Made by a program: the position numbers and the translations under genes
Notes under the pieces: model-generated
What the model was told of the DNA's origin: nothing
Database searches by the model: none
What the model saw: only the letters and a program-made list of their open reading frames with translations
NCBI GenBank assembly: GCA_013289175.1
Contig: JABDAN010000001.1
Coordinates: forward strand, 110,772 to 174,771
Length of the DNA: 64,000 bases
Origin: Bacteroidota bacterium
Lineage (GTDB): Bacteria; Bacteroidota; Bacteroidia; Chitinophagales; Chitinophagaceae
Direction: 5' to 3'
Part shown: piece by piece, positions 30,413 to 40,381 of the stretch
How the letters are laid out: every line of letters starts with the position of its first letter
How positions within the stretch are numbered: the stretch's first letter is position 1

Positions 30413-31729
30413 ATGAAATCTGGTAGCACCCAAGTCCCCCAAATCGCAGGTAAAATCAGTGTGCTGCCCCTGGCTGCTGTTATTTTTTTTACGGTTTCAG
30501 GGGGTCCCTACGGCATCGAACCGTTGATCGGATTTGCAGGCATTTATGCCATTCCTCTGCTGATGATTACACCCCTTCTTTGGGATGTTCCGCTGATTCT
30601 CGTGGTGCTGGAATTGAACAGTATCATGCCGGTCGAAGGAGGTTACTATGAATGGGTCAAACGCGGACTCGGGATCAAATGGGCTTTTATGGAGGGTTGC
30701 TGGACCTGGCTCTACTCCTTTGTGGATCTTGCCATCTATCCCGTCTTATTTGTCGAATATGCAGCCTTTTTTTTTCCACAGGTTGCCTTATATAAAGTAC
30801 CCGTATGTATTGCCATGATTTGGCTGGTGGCAGCACTCAATATCCGGGGCATCGTCCTGGTCGGTAAAACCGCATTGTTTTTAACAGTGGCGGTCATGAT
30901 TCCCTTTGTGATTTTATATTTCATGGGGTTTTTGCACCCTGTTTTTGGTGCCCATCACCCAAATACAGGAATGAATTCGCTTGGACTGGCTCTTTTCACG
31001 ATCATGTGGAATTGTATCGGATGGGACAATGCGACAACTTATGCTGGCGAGGTGCAGCGCCCGGTACGCTCCTACCTGATGGCCATGTTGCTCGCTTTTT
31101 CGGCAGTCTATTTATTCTATCTTTCCTTTACCTATCTGGTACTGCATACAGGTATCTCAGGACAGGAATTTGGCGAAAAGGGCATTCCTTATCTGGGTTT
31201 GCTGATCGGAGGTCATTCCTTGGGCGGAATGCTTTCCTTAGGGGGAATGGCCAGCATGCTGGGCATTTTCTGCGCGGTCATGCTGTCTGTTTCTAGGGTT
31301 CCTGCCGTGATGGGAAAAGACCGACTGCTGCCGAGATTGTTTACCAAGGTCCATAAGAAGTTTCAAACGCCTTATGTTTCTATTATCGGATGCGCCTGTA
31401 TCGTCAGCGTCTTGGTACTGCGTCCGCTGGCTGACCTTTTTATCATGGATATTTGTTTGTACACGGCCGGCATCTCCCTAGAGTTTATTGCACTTTTCCG
31501 CCTGCGCAAAACCATTGCGGATCAAGACCGGCCTTTTAAAATTCCGTTTCAAAAAAAAGGACTTGTTCTGTTATTTATCTCGCCCCTTTTGGTTTTTGTC
31601 ATTGCCCTTTGCAATACCCTGATAGGGTCTGCTGAAAACCGGTTTGCAGTTTTTTATGCTATTCTTGCCATACTCAGTGCGCCCATCATCTGGTTTTTTA
31701 TCGGACGACGACACCACAAAGAGTTTTGA
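30413..31729 (+). CDS. APC family amino acid permease
   Basis: SGGPYGIEPLIGFAGIYAI and multiple TM segments; ATG at 30413 preferred over upstream TTG. Confidence 0.87.
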   Translation: MKSGSTQVPQIAGKISVLPLAAVIFFTVSGGPYGIEPLIGFAGIYAIPLLMITPLLWDVPLILVVLELNSIMPVEGGYYEWVKRGLGIKWAFMEGCWTWLYSFVDLAIYPVLFVEYAAFFFPQVALYKVPVCIAMIWLVAALNIRGIVLVGKTALFLTVAVMIPFVILYFMGFLHPVFGAHHPNTGMNSLGLALFTIMWNCIGWDNATTYAGEVQRPVRSYLMAMLLAFSAVYLFYLSFTYLVLHTGISGQEFGEKGIPYLGLLIGGHSLGGMLSLGGMASMLGIFCAVMLSVSRVPAVMGKDRLLPRLFTKVHKKFQTPYVSIIGCACIVSVLVLRPLADLFIMDICLYTAGISLEFIALFRLRKTIADQDRPFKIPFQKKGLVLLFISPLLVFVIALCNTLIGSAENRFAVFYAILAILSAPIIWFFIGRRHHKEF

Positions 31730-31758
31730 AAGCGGGTTTCGCAAATGGGGTCAGCCTT

Positions 31759-32802
31759 CTATGGCGCAGAAACCAACATAAAGGAATGTTGCAAACCCCG
31801 GTAATTATTATAAATAAGAATCTGTCTAGAGGCATTGGATGATCCTCTTTTTTTTATAAGAACGGCAGGTAATGTTCCGGATTGGATAATTTGAATGGAA
31901 AGCCAGAGGGCAAAAGAAGACGCGGTACAATATTCCCCGCTAAGGTGTTTGAAGCGTGCCACCGTTACCCTGGCATCCATGGTAGATTCGACGGCATCAA
32001 AATATGGTTGTTGTCTTTCATCTCCATTTTCGCCTGTAATCAATATATCCGGCATCTGTCCTGATGAAATATTTTCTGACAGAAATCTCTTCAGTGTCTC
32101 CTGTAGGGATGAAACATCTTCGCCATGCAAGGTTTTTATGGCTACGAGTCTAGCAGAAGCACCCTGGGCTTCCCCGTTCACCCATACCATAAAAGTGCCT
32201 TCTCCTGCAATCGTCCCCTTTGCTTTTGAATGGTACAAATTCCGGTTCGCGATGTATTCATTGGCATACCATCCGGCAAGGCGGTCGATGTTGTAGTTAT
32301 AGGGTGAAATTTCGTCGGTGCTTCCCAAAAGGTATCCGGCGTCTTTATTCTCCTCGATCAACATCACTACATCCATCAAAGCATTTTCGAAAGCCAAACC
32401 CCGGTGTACATGGGTCGTATTGTATTGGTGATTCTTTGTAACCATGGCAATCTGCCCGGCTGCGGCATTGGAAGTGCTTTGCACAAAATTTGCAGGAGTC
32501 AGCAACCCCTCCTTATATTCCAGGATTTGGTTTAAGAATTTGATACAGTCTTCCATCCCACCATTGGCGGTCGCGATAATGATTCCATCCGGAAGTGGAT
32601 ATTTTTCCAGCAGGGGTAACGCTGCGCCTACAGCCATTCTCACCGATTTCCCCATCCTTCTTTTCGCACCGGCGGGGATGCCCGGATAGTTCGGTTCGAT
32701 GACATCGAGCAGGTTGTTTTCCGATTCCCTGACTTCAGAGAGATCCATGTCAGGAAAACTTTTTTGTGGTGAAATACAAACAGATTCATGAAAATAAACC
32801 AT
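31759..32802 (-). CDS. Ketosynthase-fold protein lacking active-site Cys (chain-length-factor-like)
   Basis: VQSTSNAAAGQIAM where KS enzymes have ACSSS; HGTGT and GH motifs absent; overlaps the KS gene. Confidence 0.75.
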   Translation of the reverse strand: MVYFHESVCISPQKSFPDMDLSEVRESENNLLDVIEPNYPGIPAGAKRRMGKSVRMAVGAALPLLEKYPLPDGIIIATANGGMEDCIKFLNQILEYKEGLLTPANFVQSTSNAAAGQIAMVTKNHQYNTTHVHRGLAFENALMDVVMLIEENKDAGYLLGSTDEISPYNYNIDRLAGWYANEYIANRNLYHSKAKGTIAGEGTFMVWVNGEAQGASARLVAIKTLHGEDVSSLQETLKRFLSENISSGQMPDILITGENGDERQQPYFDAVESTMDARVTVARFKHLSGEYCTASSFALWLSIQIIQSGTLPAVLIKKRGSSNASRQILIYNNYRGLQHSFMLVSAP

Positions 32803-33997
32803 GCACTATATTTTTGAAAAAAATCAGTGTACTGCAATTGCCACCGAATCCAAACGAGTTGGACATCACATGGCGTATTTCCTGTTTGGCAAAATGCAAC
32901 ACCGGAATCAGTCCTGTCTCCGGGATAGGGTGTCGAAATGAAAGGGAGGGATAGACTTCCTGGTGAAAAATATTCATTATGGAGTAGACAGCTTCAATGG
33001 CGCCGGCTGCTCCCAGCGTATGACCGGTAAACGACTTGGTGGAAGAAAATGCAGGTGTTTGGTCAAACAAACGCAGCATGGCTCGGCTTTCGGTTTCATC
33101 ATTGTTTTCGGTACCGGTTCCATGTGCATTGATATAACTGATCTCTTCAGCGGCTAGCCCACTATTCTCTAAGGCTGCTTTCATGGACAGGTAGGGTCCT
33201 TCGCCGTCGGGAGAATTAGAGGAGGGATGATAAGCATCGTTGCGGTTTCCAAAACCAGACAGGTAGGCATACTTTCGTTTATCCCTGCAATCCTCTTCTC
33301 TTTCGAGCACCAGGAAAGCAGCTCCCTCTCCCAGATTAAGTCCTTTGCGATCTCTGTCAAAGGGTGCGCAGGGTTGAGAAGAAAGTATATTCAACGCATT
33401 GAAGCCATTGATGGTAAATTTTGCCAGACTTTCTGCCCCACCTACAATCGCGCGTTTGGCAAACCCATGACGAATAAGCCGGGCCCCGTATAAAATGGCG
33501 TTGGCCGAAGATGAGCAGGCCGTATTGATGGTGCTGATTTCTCCACCGATCCCATATCGCTCCTGGATAGCTAGGCTTATGGATGCATAGTCATAGGACA
33601 TCAAATAGGACGTTCCATTTTCTTTGGCAAGCGCGTCGTGATATAACTCATCGGTCAGGCACATGCCCCCTACTGTCGTAGCCCCCACCAGCGCGGTTTC
33701 TGCGGAAATCAGTTCTTGTTTTGATAAGTGACTATCCTGGATAGCTTCTTCCACTGCATACAAAGCCAGCAAAGAAGTGCGCGTGATGGAAGCCAGGGGC
33801 GTTCCGAAAATTTTTTTATTGAGGCGCTCGGTAGATATTTTCACTTCCGCGGAAGGAAGTCTGCCCGCGTAGGCTGTCTGGTAATATTGAATATCCCCTA
33901 TGCCACTGCGCTCCTGTTGAAGAGCCAATCTATTTTGTTCCATGGAATCCCCAATGGCACTGATCAACCCCATGCCTGTTATGACAATCCTGCTCAA
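32786..33997 (-). CDS. Beta-ketoacyl-ACP synthase (KAS II/FabF-type)
   Basis: Cys-His-His triad: NTACSSSANAI, NAHGTGTENNDETE, KSFTGHTLGAAGAIEAV. Confidence 0.93.
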   Translation of the reverse strand: MSRIVITGMGLISAIGDSMEQNRLALQQERSGIGDIQYYQTAYAGRLPSAEVKISTERLNKKIFGTPLASITRTSLLALYAVEEAIQDSHLSKQELISAETALVGATTVGGMCLTDELYHDALAKENGTSYLMSYDYASISLAIQERYGIGGEISTINTACSSSANAILYGARLIRHGFAKRAIVGGAESLAKFTINGFNALNILSSQPCAPFDRDRKGLNLGEGAAFLVLEREEDCRDKRKYAYLSGFGNRNDAYHPSSNSPDGEGPYLSMKAALENSGLAAEEISYINAHGTGTENNDETESRAMLRLFDQTPAFSSTKSFTGHTLGAAGAIEAVYSIMNIFHQEVYPSLSFRHPIPETGLIPVLHFAKQEIRHVMSNSFGFGGNCSTLIFFKNIVHGLFS

Positions 33998-34007
33998 TGA
34001 AAGGGAT

Positions 34008-34271
34008 TTACTTGGTTCTATTTTTTTCTATATAGGCCACCATGGTATTGATGTCCGTTAGGATTTTCCTGCCTTCTTTCGGATCCTGGATATTGATGCC
34101 ATATTCGCGGGATAATAAAACGATCAGCTCAATCGAATCAATGGAATCCAATCCTAAACCTTCTCCGAACAAGGGTTCATCATCTTTGATGTCTTCCGGT
34201 TTAACGGTGGTCAGATTCAGAAATTTGATGATTTGCTGCTTCACTTGCAACTTTAACTCTGCTGTTTCCAT
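34008..34271 (-). CDS. Acyl carrier protein
   Basis: GEGLGLDSIDSIELIVLL. Confidence 0.9.
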   Translation of the reverse strand: METAELKLQVKQQIIKFLNLTTVKPEDIKDDEPLFGEGLGLDSIDSIELIVLLSREYGINIQDPKEGRKILTDINTMVAYIEKNRTK

Positions 34272-34275
34272 CTTT

Positions 34276-35556
34276 CTATATTAAATTTTTCTTCTTCAAT
34301 TGATACAAGGTAATGAGCTGGAATAGAACGGCTATACCCACTAAAGATAGAATATTCATCCAAATGTCTCTTAGTTTTCCCCCTTCTAGAAACAAGCTAT
34401 AATACGCCTCCAATGCCCAATGTAAAGGGGAGATTTGGATTATATTCTGCAGGTGGGCAGGCATGGCAAAGGATGGAACCAGTAAGCCGCCCAGTGCGGC
34501 CATGATTAAAATAGAAATAACTCCGAATCCATTGGATTGTTCCCCGGTTTTGGCAAAAACCCCCACCGCAATGGCGTAACTGACGGCGCAATATCCGCAA
34601 GCGAAGGTGACACAAAATAACCCAATCCATTCTTCGGGAATATTCAAGGCCGGCAACCCCAGGAACGGGAAAATTTTATTCCCGATCGCAAAAATCACAA
34701 TGGCCTGTGACATGGTTACCATCAAATAAACAATCTGCTTGGAAAACAGCGCATACAGATAACTGGCAGGAAGGGTTTTTAGACGAATAAAACTTCCGCT
34801 GTTTTTCTCCCTTACAATGCTTCCGCCCAGTGAGGTGACAATAAAAAACATTGCAAAAATGGTCCATGCCGGAACATTGTGCTGGGATGCATTGGGTACA
34901 AACCGGGTACCACTGCGGGATACGGGGATTTCTGAAATCGGCTGCCGAGATAAGAGAATTTGTTTTTCCAAATCGGCCGGCACTTCTCGCTGGTTTACGG
35001 TCTGGTACAGTTTCTTGACGATGGTTTCGCCCTGAATCACCTGAACAGCGCTTTCCAGAGCGCCCTGGATGGATTGCCTGAAAGCAGGCTGCATGACAGG
35101 ATGATAATACATTTTCAGGGAGTCTGGCAAAGGGGCGGGCGTAACCTGTGCCGGCTGTATGGAATCGGGGTCGCTGAGCGCCCGGGTAGCAATATCGTCG
35201 GCTTTGTGTTGAATATAGGAACTGAATCCGGAGGGAATGAGCAGGACAACCAACGCATTGCGGTTGTGCATCTCAGTTGAGATATTGTCTTCTGTTTGAA
35301 TCGAATCGGCTTCCTGGATATTGAACATTCCGATTTTGCCAATGCCTGCCGTCAGCGTTTTACCCAGAGGTCCCCGGTCCCGGTTTGAGATAACTAGAGA
35401 GATCTTGTTGTTGTTGACCAGTTCGAATGTACTGTTCTGTACACTGGTGATGACCATCACCAGGAGGATGGGCATGAAAAACATCATCGTGAGACCTACT
35501 CGGTCGCGGCGGAGAATTTTCAGATCCTTGACTATGGTTGCTTTAAGTATATGCAT
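34276..35556 (-). CDS. ABC-2 type transporter permease
   Basis: MHILKATIVKDLKILRRDRVGLTMMFFMPILLVMVIT; C-terminal TM bundle; next to ATPase gene. Confidence 0.87.
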   Translation of the reverse strand: MHILKATIVKDLKILRRDRVGLTMMFFMPILLVMVITSVQNSTFELVNNNKISLVISNRDRGPLGKTLTAGIGKIGMFNIQEADSIQTEDNISTEMHNRNALVVLLIPSGFSSYIQHKADDIATRALSDPDSIQPAQVTPAPLPDSLKMYYHPVMQPAFRQSIQGALESAVQVIQGETIVKKLYQTVNQREVPADLEKQILLSRQPISEIPVSRSGTRFVPNASQHNVPAWTIFAMFFIVTSLGGSIVREKNSGSFIRLKTLPASYLYALFSKQIVYLMVTMSQAIVIFAIGNKIFPFLGLPALNIPEEWIGLFCVTFACGYCAVSYAIAVGVFAKTGEQSNGFGVISILIMAALGGLLVPSFAMPAHLQNIIQISPLHWALEAYYSLFLEGGKLRDIWMNILSLVGIAVLFQLITLYQLKKKNLI

Positions 35557-35557
35557 A

Positions 35558-36313
35558 TCAGTCCCGAAAACTTTTGCCCGTGAGATCCAGAAACAAGGCT
35601 TCCATGCCTTCGTGACCATGTTTGACCAGCAATTCGTCCAGGCGGTCTTGCGCGATGATCTTACCATCATCCATCAGGGCGACGGTAGTACACAGCCCCG
35701 CTGCTTCCTCCAACTGATGAGAGGTATAAATCAGGGTTGCCCCTTTGTTGTTTAGTTCCTTGAGGTAGTGAATGATTGCATGGCGTGACTGCACGTCGAC
35801 CCCTACCGTTGGCTCGTCTAAAAACAAAACCTCCGGCTCATGGATGACACCAATGGCCAGATTGAAGCGTCGCTTCATGCCGCCGGAAAAACTGCGGAGT
35901 TCCTTGTCTGCTACAGTCGTGAGTCCCAGGATTTCCAGCAGTTCCGCTGACCTTTTTTGGATATGCTTTTTGGTGAGCCCGTACCAGGCTCCATAAAATG
36001 CCAGGTTATCGCGCGGGCTGAGTTCTGGGTAAAAAGAAAAATCCTGTGGAACAAATCCGAATTTCCGATTGGTTGATTTTGGATGATTTCTGATTTCCTG
36101 ACCAAGCAGTTGGATACTTCCTTCTTCATAGGATAGCAAGCCCGCCATCAGGTTCATGAGGGTGGTTTTACCCGCACCATTGGGACCGAACAAGCCGAAT
36201 CTTTCTCCCGCTCCGATTTGTAAGTTAAAATTTCTGAAATAAAGTCCCTCCTGCTGGGGGTATTGAAAAGACAGCCCCTGGATTTTTATGGCAGGATGGT
36301 TCATGCCGGCCAC
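35558..36313 (-). CDS. ABC transporter ATP-binding protein
   Basis: Walker A GPNGAGKTTLM; signature LRSFSGGMKRR; Walker B VLFLDEPTVGVD. Confidence 0.94.
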   Translation of the reverse strand: MAGMNHPAIKIQGLSFQYPQQEGLYFRNFNLQIGAGERFGLFGPNGAGKTTLMNLMAGLLSYEEGSIQLLGQEIRNHPKSTNRKFGFVPQDFSFYPELSPRDNLAFYGAWYGLTKKHIQKRSAELLEILGLTTVADKELRSFSGGMKRRFNLAIGVIHEPEVLFLDEPTVGVDVQSRHAIIHYLKELNNKGATLIYTSHQLEEAAGLCTTVALMDDGKIIAQDRLDELLVKHGHEGMEALFLDLTGKSFRD

Positions 36314-37317
36314 TTTATTTTTGAAAGGGCCTGAAATGCATTTTTTTCCACTTCGGCGGCAGCAAAAAGATAGTCCCGCATTTGATCAAAATCTGCTTGG
36401 CTGCCAATCCTTCCTTTGTAAATACCGGCTGCCTGCACAGCGGCTGACCGCCAGATATCACCGGCTTGGGTAAACTGTTTTGAAATATCAACGAGCTCCT
36501 CCAGGGGATGATAAGCATAGGCTTCTTGTAGAAAGGCAGCGTAAATGAACCGGAAGCCACCTCCACCCGTGCCGATTTCTTCCTGCATACGGACCAGTTG
36601 CGCTAGGTAACTGCCCGCTTTTTTCGGTCCAAGTTTATCGCGCCACTTGCTGATGCGTTTGGCGGTAAAACGGATACCGTTGATTCCGGCAATCGGCCCA
36701 GGAATATGAAGCATGTCCCGGATATTTCTCTTGATTCCACTGCGGATGGCTTTTTTCATTTGTTCTGTGGTAACCTCCCGCTTTTCTTTGGGGTAATACA
36801 ATTGCCCCCTTGGAGCAAAAGCACCTTTGGCAAAACGCACCCGCTGCAATTCATAACTGCTCAGGGAAGTGGCCATTTCCATCACCGGATCACTGATCAG
36901 GTACTGGTCTTCTTCCTTACCAAATACAATAATATTGTGGGCATTAAAATGAAAACGGTATTCTTTCGGAAAATAAGTGAGATAGTATACTCCCACCTGG
37001 CAACCGACGGGACGCCCTTCGGCCAGACACTGAAGCAGTATTTTTTCCGCCTGCTCGGGTGAACTGAATTTTTTTCTCTCCACCGGGATCCCCAGCGCCT
37101 TACAGGTCCTGTTAAAAATCAACCCGGGCTGCGTGCGGAATGCGATGGCCGGACCATTGTTGATTTTCATGAAAGGAATGTAAATAAAGAAAAGACCCGA
37201 TCCAATGCCGAATGCCAGGGGTTCTGTAATCTGATTTACACCGTGGTGGCGGAGCAGACTGGTCGTGACGCCATTTTCACAGTGCGCTGCCTGGGTATGC
37301 TGAAAATCAACCTTCAT
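36301..37317 (-). CDS. BtrH N-terminal domain / DUF4872-like protein
   Basis: HCENGVTTSLLRHHGV...EPLAFGIGSGLFFIY...FNAHNIIVFGKEEDQYLISDP pattern. Confidence 0.78.
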   Translation of the reverse strand: MKVDFQHTQAAHCENGVTTSLLRHHGVNQITEPLAFGIGSGLFFIYIPFMKINNGPAIAFRTQPGLIFNRTCKALGIPVERKKFSSPEQAEKILLQCLAEGRPVGCQVGVYYLTYFPKEYRFHFNAHNIIVFGKEEDQYLISDPVMEMATSLSSYELQRVRFAKGAFAPRGQLYYPKEKREVTTEQMKKAIRSGIKRNIRDMLHIPGPIAGINGIRFTAKRISKWRDKLGPKKAGSYLAQLVRMQEEIGTGGGGFRFIYAAFLQEAYAYHPLEELVDISKQFTQAGDIWRSAAVQAAGIYKGRIGSQADFDQMRDYLFAAAEVEKNAFQALSKIKWPA

Positions 37318-37714
37318 GTACCTTCATTGTTTTTAATTCTTCCAGCGATACTTCAAACAGTGCTGCATATCGGGTGAGTTTGGCATCCGAAAGCTTTTCA
37401 AAGACCGGATATTTCAGGTGCTTTTTTACCTGCCATTTCCAAAATCCGGTATAAGCCGCCACGATACCGATATCCATTACACGCAATTCCATGAAAAACA
37501 GGATCGGACTCGCTTCCCTGTTTTTTACTTTCTCCGCGGCAGCTGCAATACGTTGTTCGACATCTTTCCAGGCTACATCCAGGGCCGAGGACTTGACCTC
37601 CCAGCCGTTGCTGAGCACGGTGGTATATTTTCCCGATTCATCCACCACATAACAAACCTCTCCGGTGATTTTCCCCAGTGCTCCCAGATCCTGCGGGATT
37701 TCTTCTTTTTTCAT
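37307..37714 (-). CDS. Hypothetical cluster protein
   Basis: 135-aa ORF overlapping its neighbour by 11 bp inside the operon. Confidence 0.7.
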   Translation of the reverse strand: MKKEEIPQDLGALGKITGEVCYVVDESGKYTTVLSNGWEVKSSALDVAWKDVEQRIAAAAEKVKNREASPILFFMELRVMDIGIVAAYTGFWKWQVKKHLKYPVFEKLSDAKLTRYAALFEVSLEELKTMKVHEG

Positions 37715-37739
37715 GAGAGAGGCTTTAGGCTTGAGTCAA

Positions 37740-38894
37740 CTAACAAACCGTTAACAAAGCATACATGTAGGAAAAGCGAGAACTTTCAGGTACCAACAAC
37801 AAAATCTTCTGGCCTTTTTTTAAGTCTTTGCTTTTGAAGACTTCATCCACCATAAAATACACGGATCCAGCGCCCACATTTCCCAGAGAATATAGATTGA
37901 TCACCCATTTATCATAGGGAATCGGTGTGCCATTCTTCTGTAACTGCTCATAGATCTTGGAACGGAAAAATTCGCTGGACATATGCGGCAGAAAATAGTC
38001 CACGTCAGCCGGATCGAGCCCCTTTTCCTTAAACAGTTTGGAAAGCTTGATCCCACCCAGAGGTACGATATTTTCGCTTAACAATTTTACGTCCTGCTTG
38101 ATACTCATGATCGATTGGGCCAACACCTCTTCCGGTGTATAATCCAGGTAGCTTTTTAATTTGCCGGTCTCCAGTTTATTTCCGCCCATGTACATACAGG
38201 CTTCCATTTCATGGGCATAGGAAACCCCTTCGATCCACTCAATTTTTAAGCTAAACCCTGTCTCATTTTTCCTGTTGGACAGCAGAAAGGAAGAAGCCCC
38301 ATCGGATAACATCCAACGGAGGAATTCTTTTTCAAAACCTATATATGGATTATCTTCTAATTCTTTGAGTTTCTTCGCTTCATCCTCAAATAACTCTGAT
38401 TTAAGTGAAGCTGAAAACCGCTCTGATCCGGTCGCAACGGCTTGGTGTGCATCTCCGATTTTTACAGACATATATGCATACTTCAGGGCGTGCATACCGG
38501 CGCAGCAAACACCGGAAGGAGAAACCACTTCAATGGCCCCCGCTTCTGGCAGTTCCCCATGCACCATCACGGCATGGGATGGCATGATCTGATCGGGTGA
38601 AGAGGTTCCGCAAACCAGCAGGTCAATCTGTTTTATCCGCACCGGATCGTTGTCCAGCATTTTGCGGATCGCTTCGGCCGTCATTTCCGCATTGGTGTGG
38701 GTAGATTTTCCTTCTTTTGTCAGGGCATAATAACGGGTTTTGATTCCGTTGTTGCGCAGCACAATACGCCTGGATTTGGAAGGGCTTTTATTGATATATC
38801 CGAGAAACTCCTCCATCTCCTCATTGGAAACCGGTTCGTTGGGGAAATATGTCGCTGTCCTGGTGATGTAAACCTCGTTAAACTCCATCTGCAT
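37740..38894 (-). CDS. darB: KAS III-family DarB-like dialkylresorcinol synthase component
   Basis: VVSPSGVCCAGMHALKYAYMSVKIG active Cys; ITRTATYFPNEPVSNEEMEEFLG; adjacent to DarA. Confidence 0.85.
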   Translation of the reverse strand: MQMEFNEVYITRTATYFPNEPVSNEEMEEFLGYINKSPSKSRRIVLRNNGIKTRYYALTKEGKSTHTNAEMTAEAIRKMLDNDPVRIKQIDLLVCGTSSPDQIMPSHAVMVHGELPEAGAIEVVSPSGVCCAGMHALKYAYMSVKIGDAHQAVATGSERFSASLKSELFEDEAKKLKELEDNPYIGFEKEFLRWMLSDGASSFLLSNRKNETGFSLKIEWIEGVSYAHEMEACMYMGGNKLETGKLKSYLDYTPEEVLAQSIMSIKQDVKLLSENIVPLGGIKLSKLFKEKGLDPADVDYFLPHMSSEFFRSKIYEQLQKNGTPIPYDKWVINLYSLGNVGAGSVYFMVDEVFKSKDLKKGQKILLLVPESSRFSYMYALLTVC

Positions 38895-38901
38895 TTCCTG
38901 A

Positions 38902-39801
38902 TTAGTTCACGCCTGAATAATATTGTTTTTGCCTTTTGATACGCCCGGACAGGAAGGGTTTGAAAAAAATCGCATCAACTGTCAGGATGATGGGGGCCGC
39001 AATAAATAGCGCAATTAAAAGATAATATTTGAATGCAACAAGCCAGGCATCTTTTTTTTTGCGCTTGGAAATGATGCCTGCCCACACCTTAAAAATCTTT
39101 CGGGCCTTGCTCTCAATAAACATCAACGCATACTTTACCGGAACCGCTCCCTGTTTAACCATTTCTTCCTGAAATCCTTGCCAGTTCCCTCTTTCAAGAT
39201 AGGGAATCGCTATTTCTCCGTAGCTTTTAGTTTTCATGATGTCGTCTTCGGAGACGCCCGGTACCGGGAACATATTCCATAAGCGCTCTTTTTTTGCCTT
39301 GAACATCCAATAAAAAATTGTTACAAAACTTACCAGGTTGTGGTGCCGGTCCACCAGTGCAATATTGCCTACCAGCGGAGCATCCATGGATTTTAAAACG
39401 GGTTTTATTTTCTCCATGGCGCTCAGCCACATATTTCTGGCGCCGGTGATCGTAATGATGGGTGTATTTTTTGCCAACTCCTTAAACCGGGGATCGGCCA
39501 GTAAGCTATTGGAAGGAATACTGGGAGAAAGAAACCAAGCCTGGTAACCAAGAATGATTAAATCGTATCGGGATTCCTTAAAATGAAAGGGCTGTAGCGG
39601 ACGGGGTACCTGCAGAACACAGTCGGGCATGACGCCAAAAAATGACTTGCCGGACCAGGGAAACGGATAAGCTTGTTCTGGATAAATGCGAAGCTTTTCG
39701 ACGGTGAATCCCGACCCCTGAAAAGGCGATGTAAATTGATCTATAATTTCTTCTAATTGGCCGGATTGCGAATAAAATATCGCCAGAACTTTTTTGCCCA
39801 T
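38902..39801 (-). CDS. darA: DarA-like dialkylresorcinol condensing enzyme
   Basis: MGKKVLAIFYSQSGQLEEIIDQFTSPF...YPFPWSGKSFFGVMPDCVLQVPRPLQPFHF family signature. Confidence 0.85.
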   Translation of the reverse strand: MGKKVLAIFYSQSGQLEEIIDQFTSPFQGSGFTVEKLRIYPEQAYPFPWSGKSFFGVMPDCVLQVPRPLQPFHFKESRYDLIILGYQAWFLSPSIPSNSLLADPRFKELAKNTPIITITGARNMWLSAMEKIKPVLKSMDAPLVGNIALVDRHHNLVSFVTIFYWMFKAKKERLWNMFPVPGVSEDDIMKTKSYGEIAIPYLERGNWQGFQEEMVKQGAVPVKYALMFIESKARKIFKVWAGIISKRKKKDAWLVAFKYYLLIALFIAAPIILTVDAIFFKPFLSGRIKRQKQYYSGVN

Positions 39802-39814
39802 GTTATGCTCGAAG

Positions 39815-40342
39815 TTAAGAAAGATCAAGCTTTAATACTTTCGATTTTTTATTGTAACGCAGGATAGCCTGCTGAACCTCACTGGGTAGTGATTTATAAG
39901 TTTTTCTGATATAGGCACTATCTTTTTCCAGATCATTTTTGTAGCCCAGAAATCCGGGTGCATTTTCCTGGATCATCAGACGAAGGAAACGGTATTCGGT
40001 ATTGTCCGGTTCCTGCTCAATTGCCGCTTCGAGCATTTGATGACCTTGTTTGAACAAATGAAGTTTGGTCGAAGCCGATCCGCCCAGGCCGGCTTTTTTC
40101 ATGATCAGTGCACCAGTAAAAGCCCCGAGATTTCCCGTGGCGTCTTTGCGCGAGTACACGAGCTCGGAATCCACCAGCATCCGGTTGTTTCCTTCCATGG
40201 CCTGGTAAAAAACCTGGCGGTTTATTCCATTGGCCGCGGTATCGGTTGGAGCCTGCCGGATATCCAGATCGGCACCCATACAACAGACCGGCAGGTATCC
40301 CAGTAAAAAAAACAAAAATGGGAGATTTAACCTTTTGCTCAT
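39815..40342 (-). CDS. Hypothetical secreted cluster protein
   Basis: Signal-like leader FLFFLLGYLPVCCMGA; position in operon. Confidence 0.68.
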   Translation of the reverse strand: MSKRLNLPFLFFLLGYLPVCCMGADLDIRQAPTDTAANGINRQVFYQAMEGNNRMLVDSELVYSRKDATGNLGAFTGALIMKKAGLGGSASTKLHLFKQGHQMLEAAIEQEPDNTEYRFLRLMIQENAPGFLGYKNDLEKDSAYIRKTYKSLPSEVQQAILRYNKKSKVLKLDLS

Positions 40343-40381
40343 TATCCTGATTTAAGAAATTTCTAAATAAATCCTTCGTCG

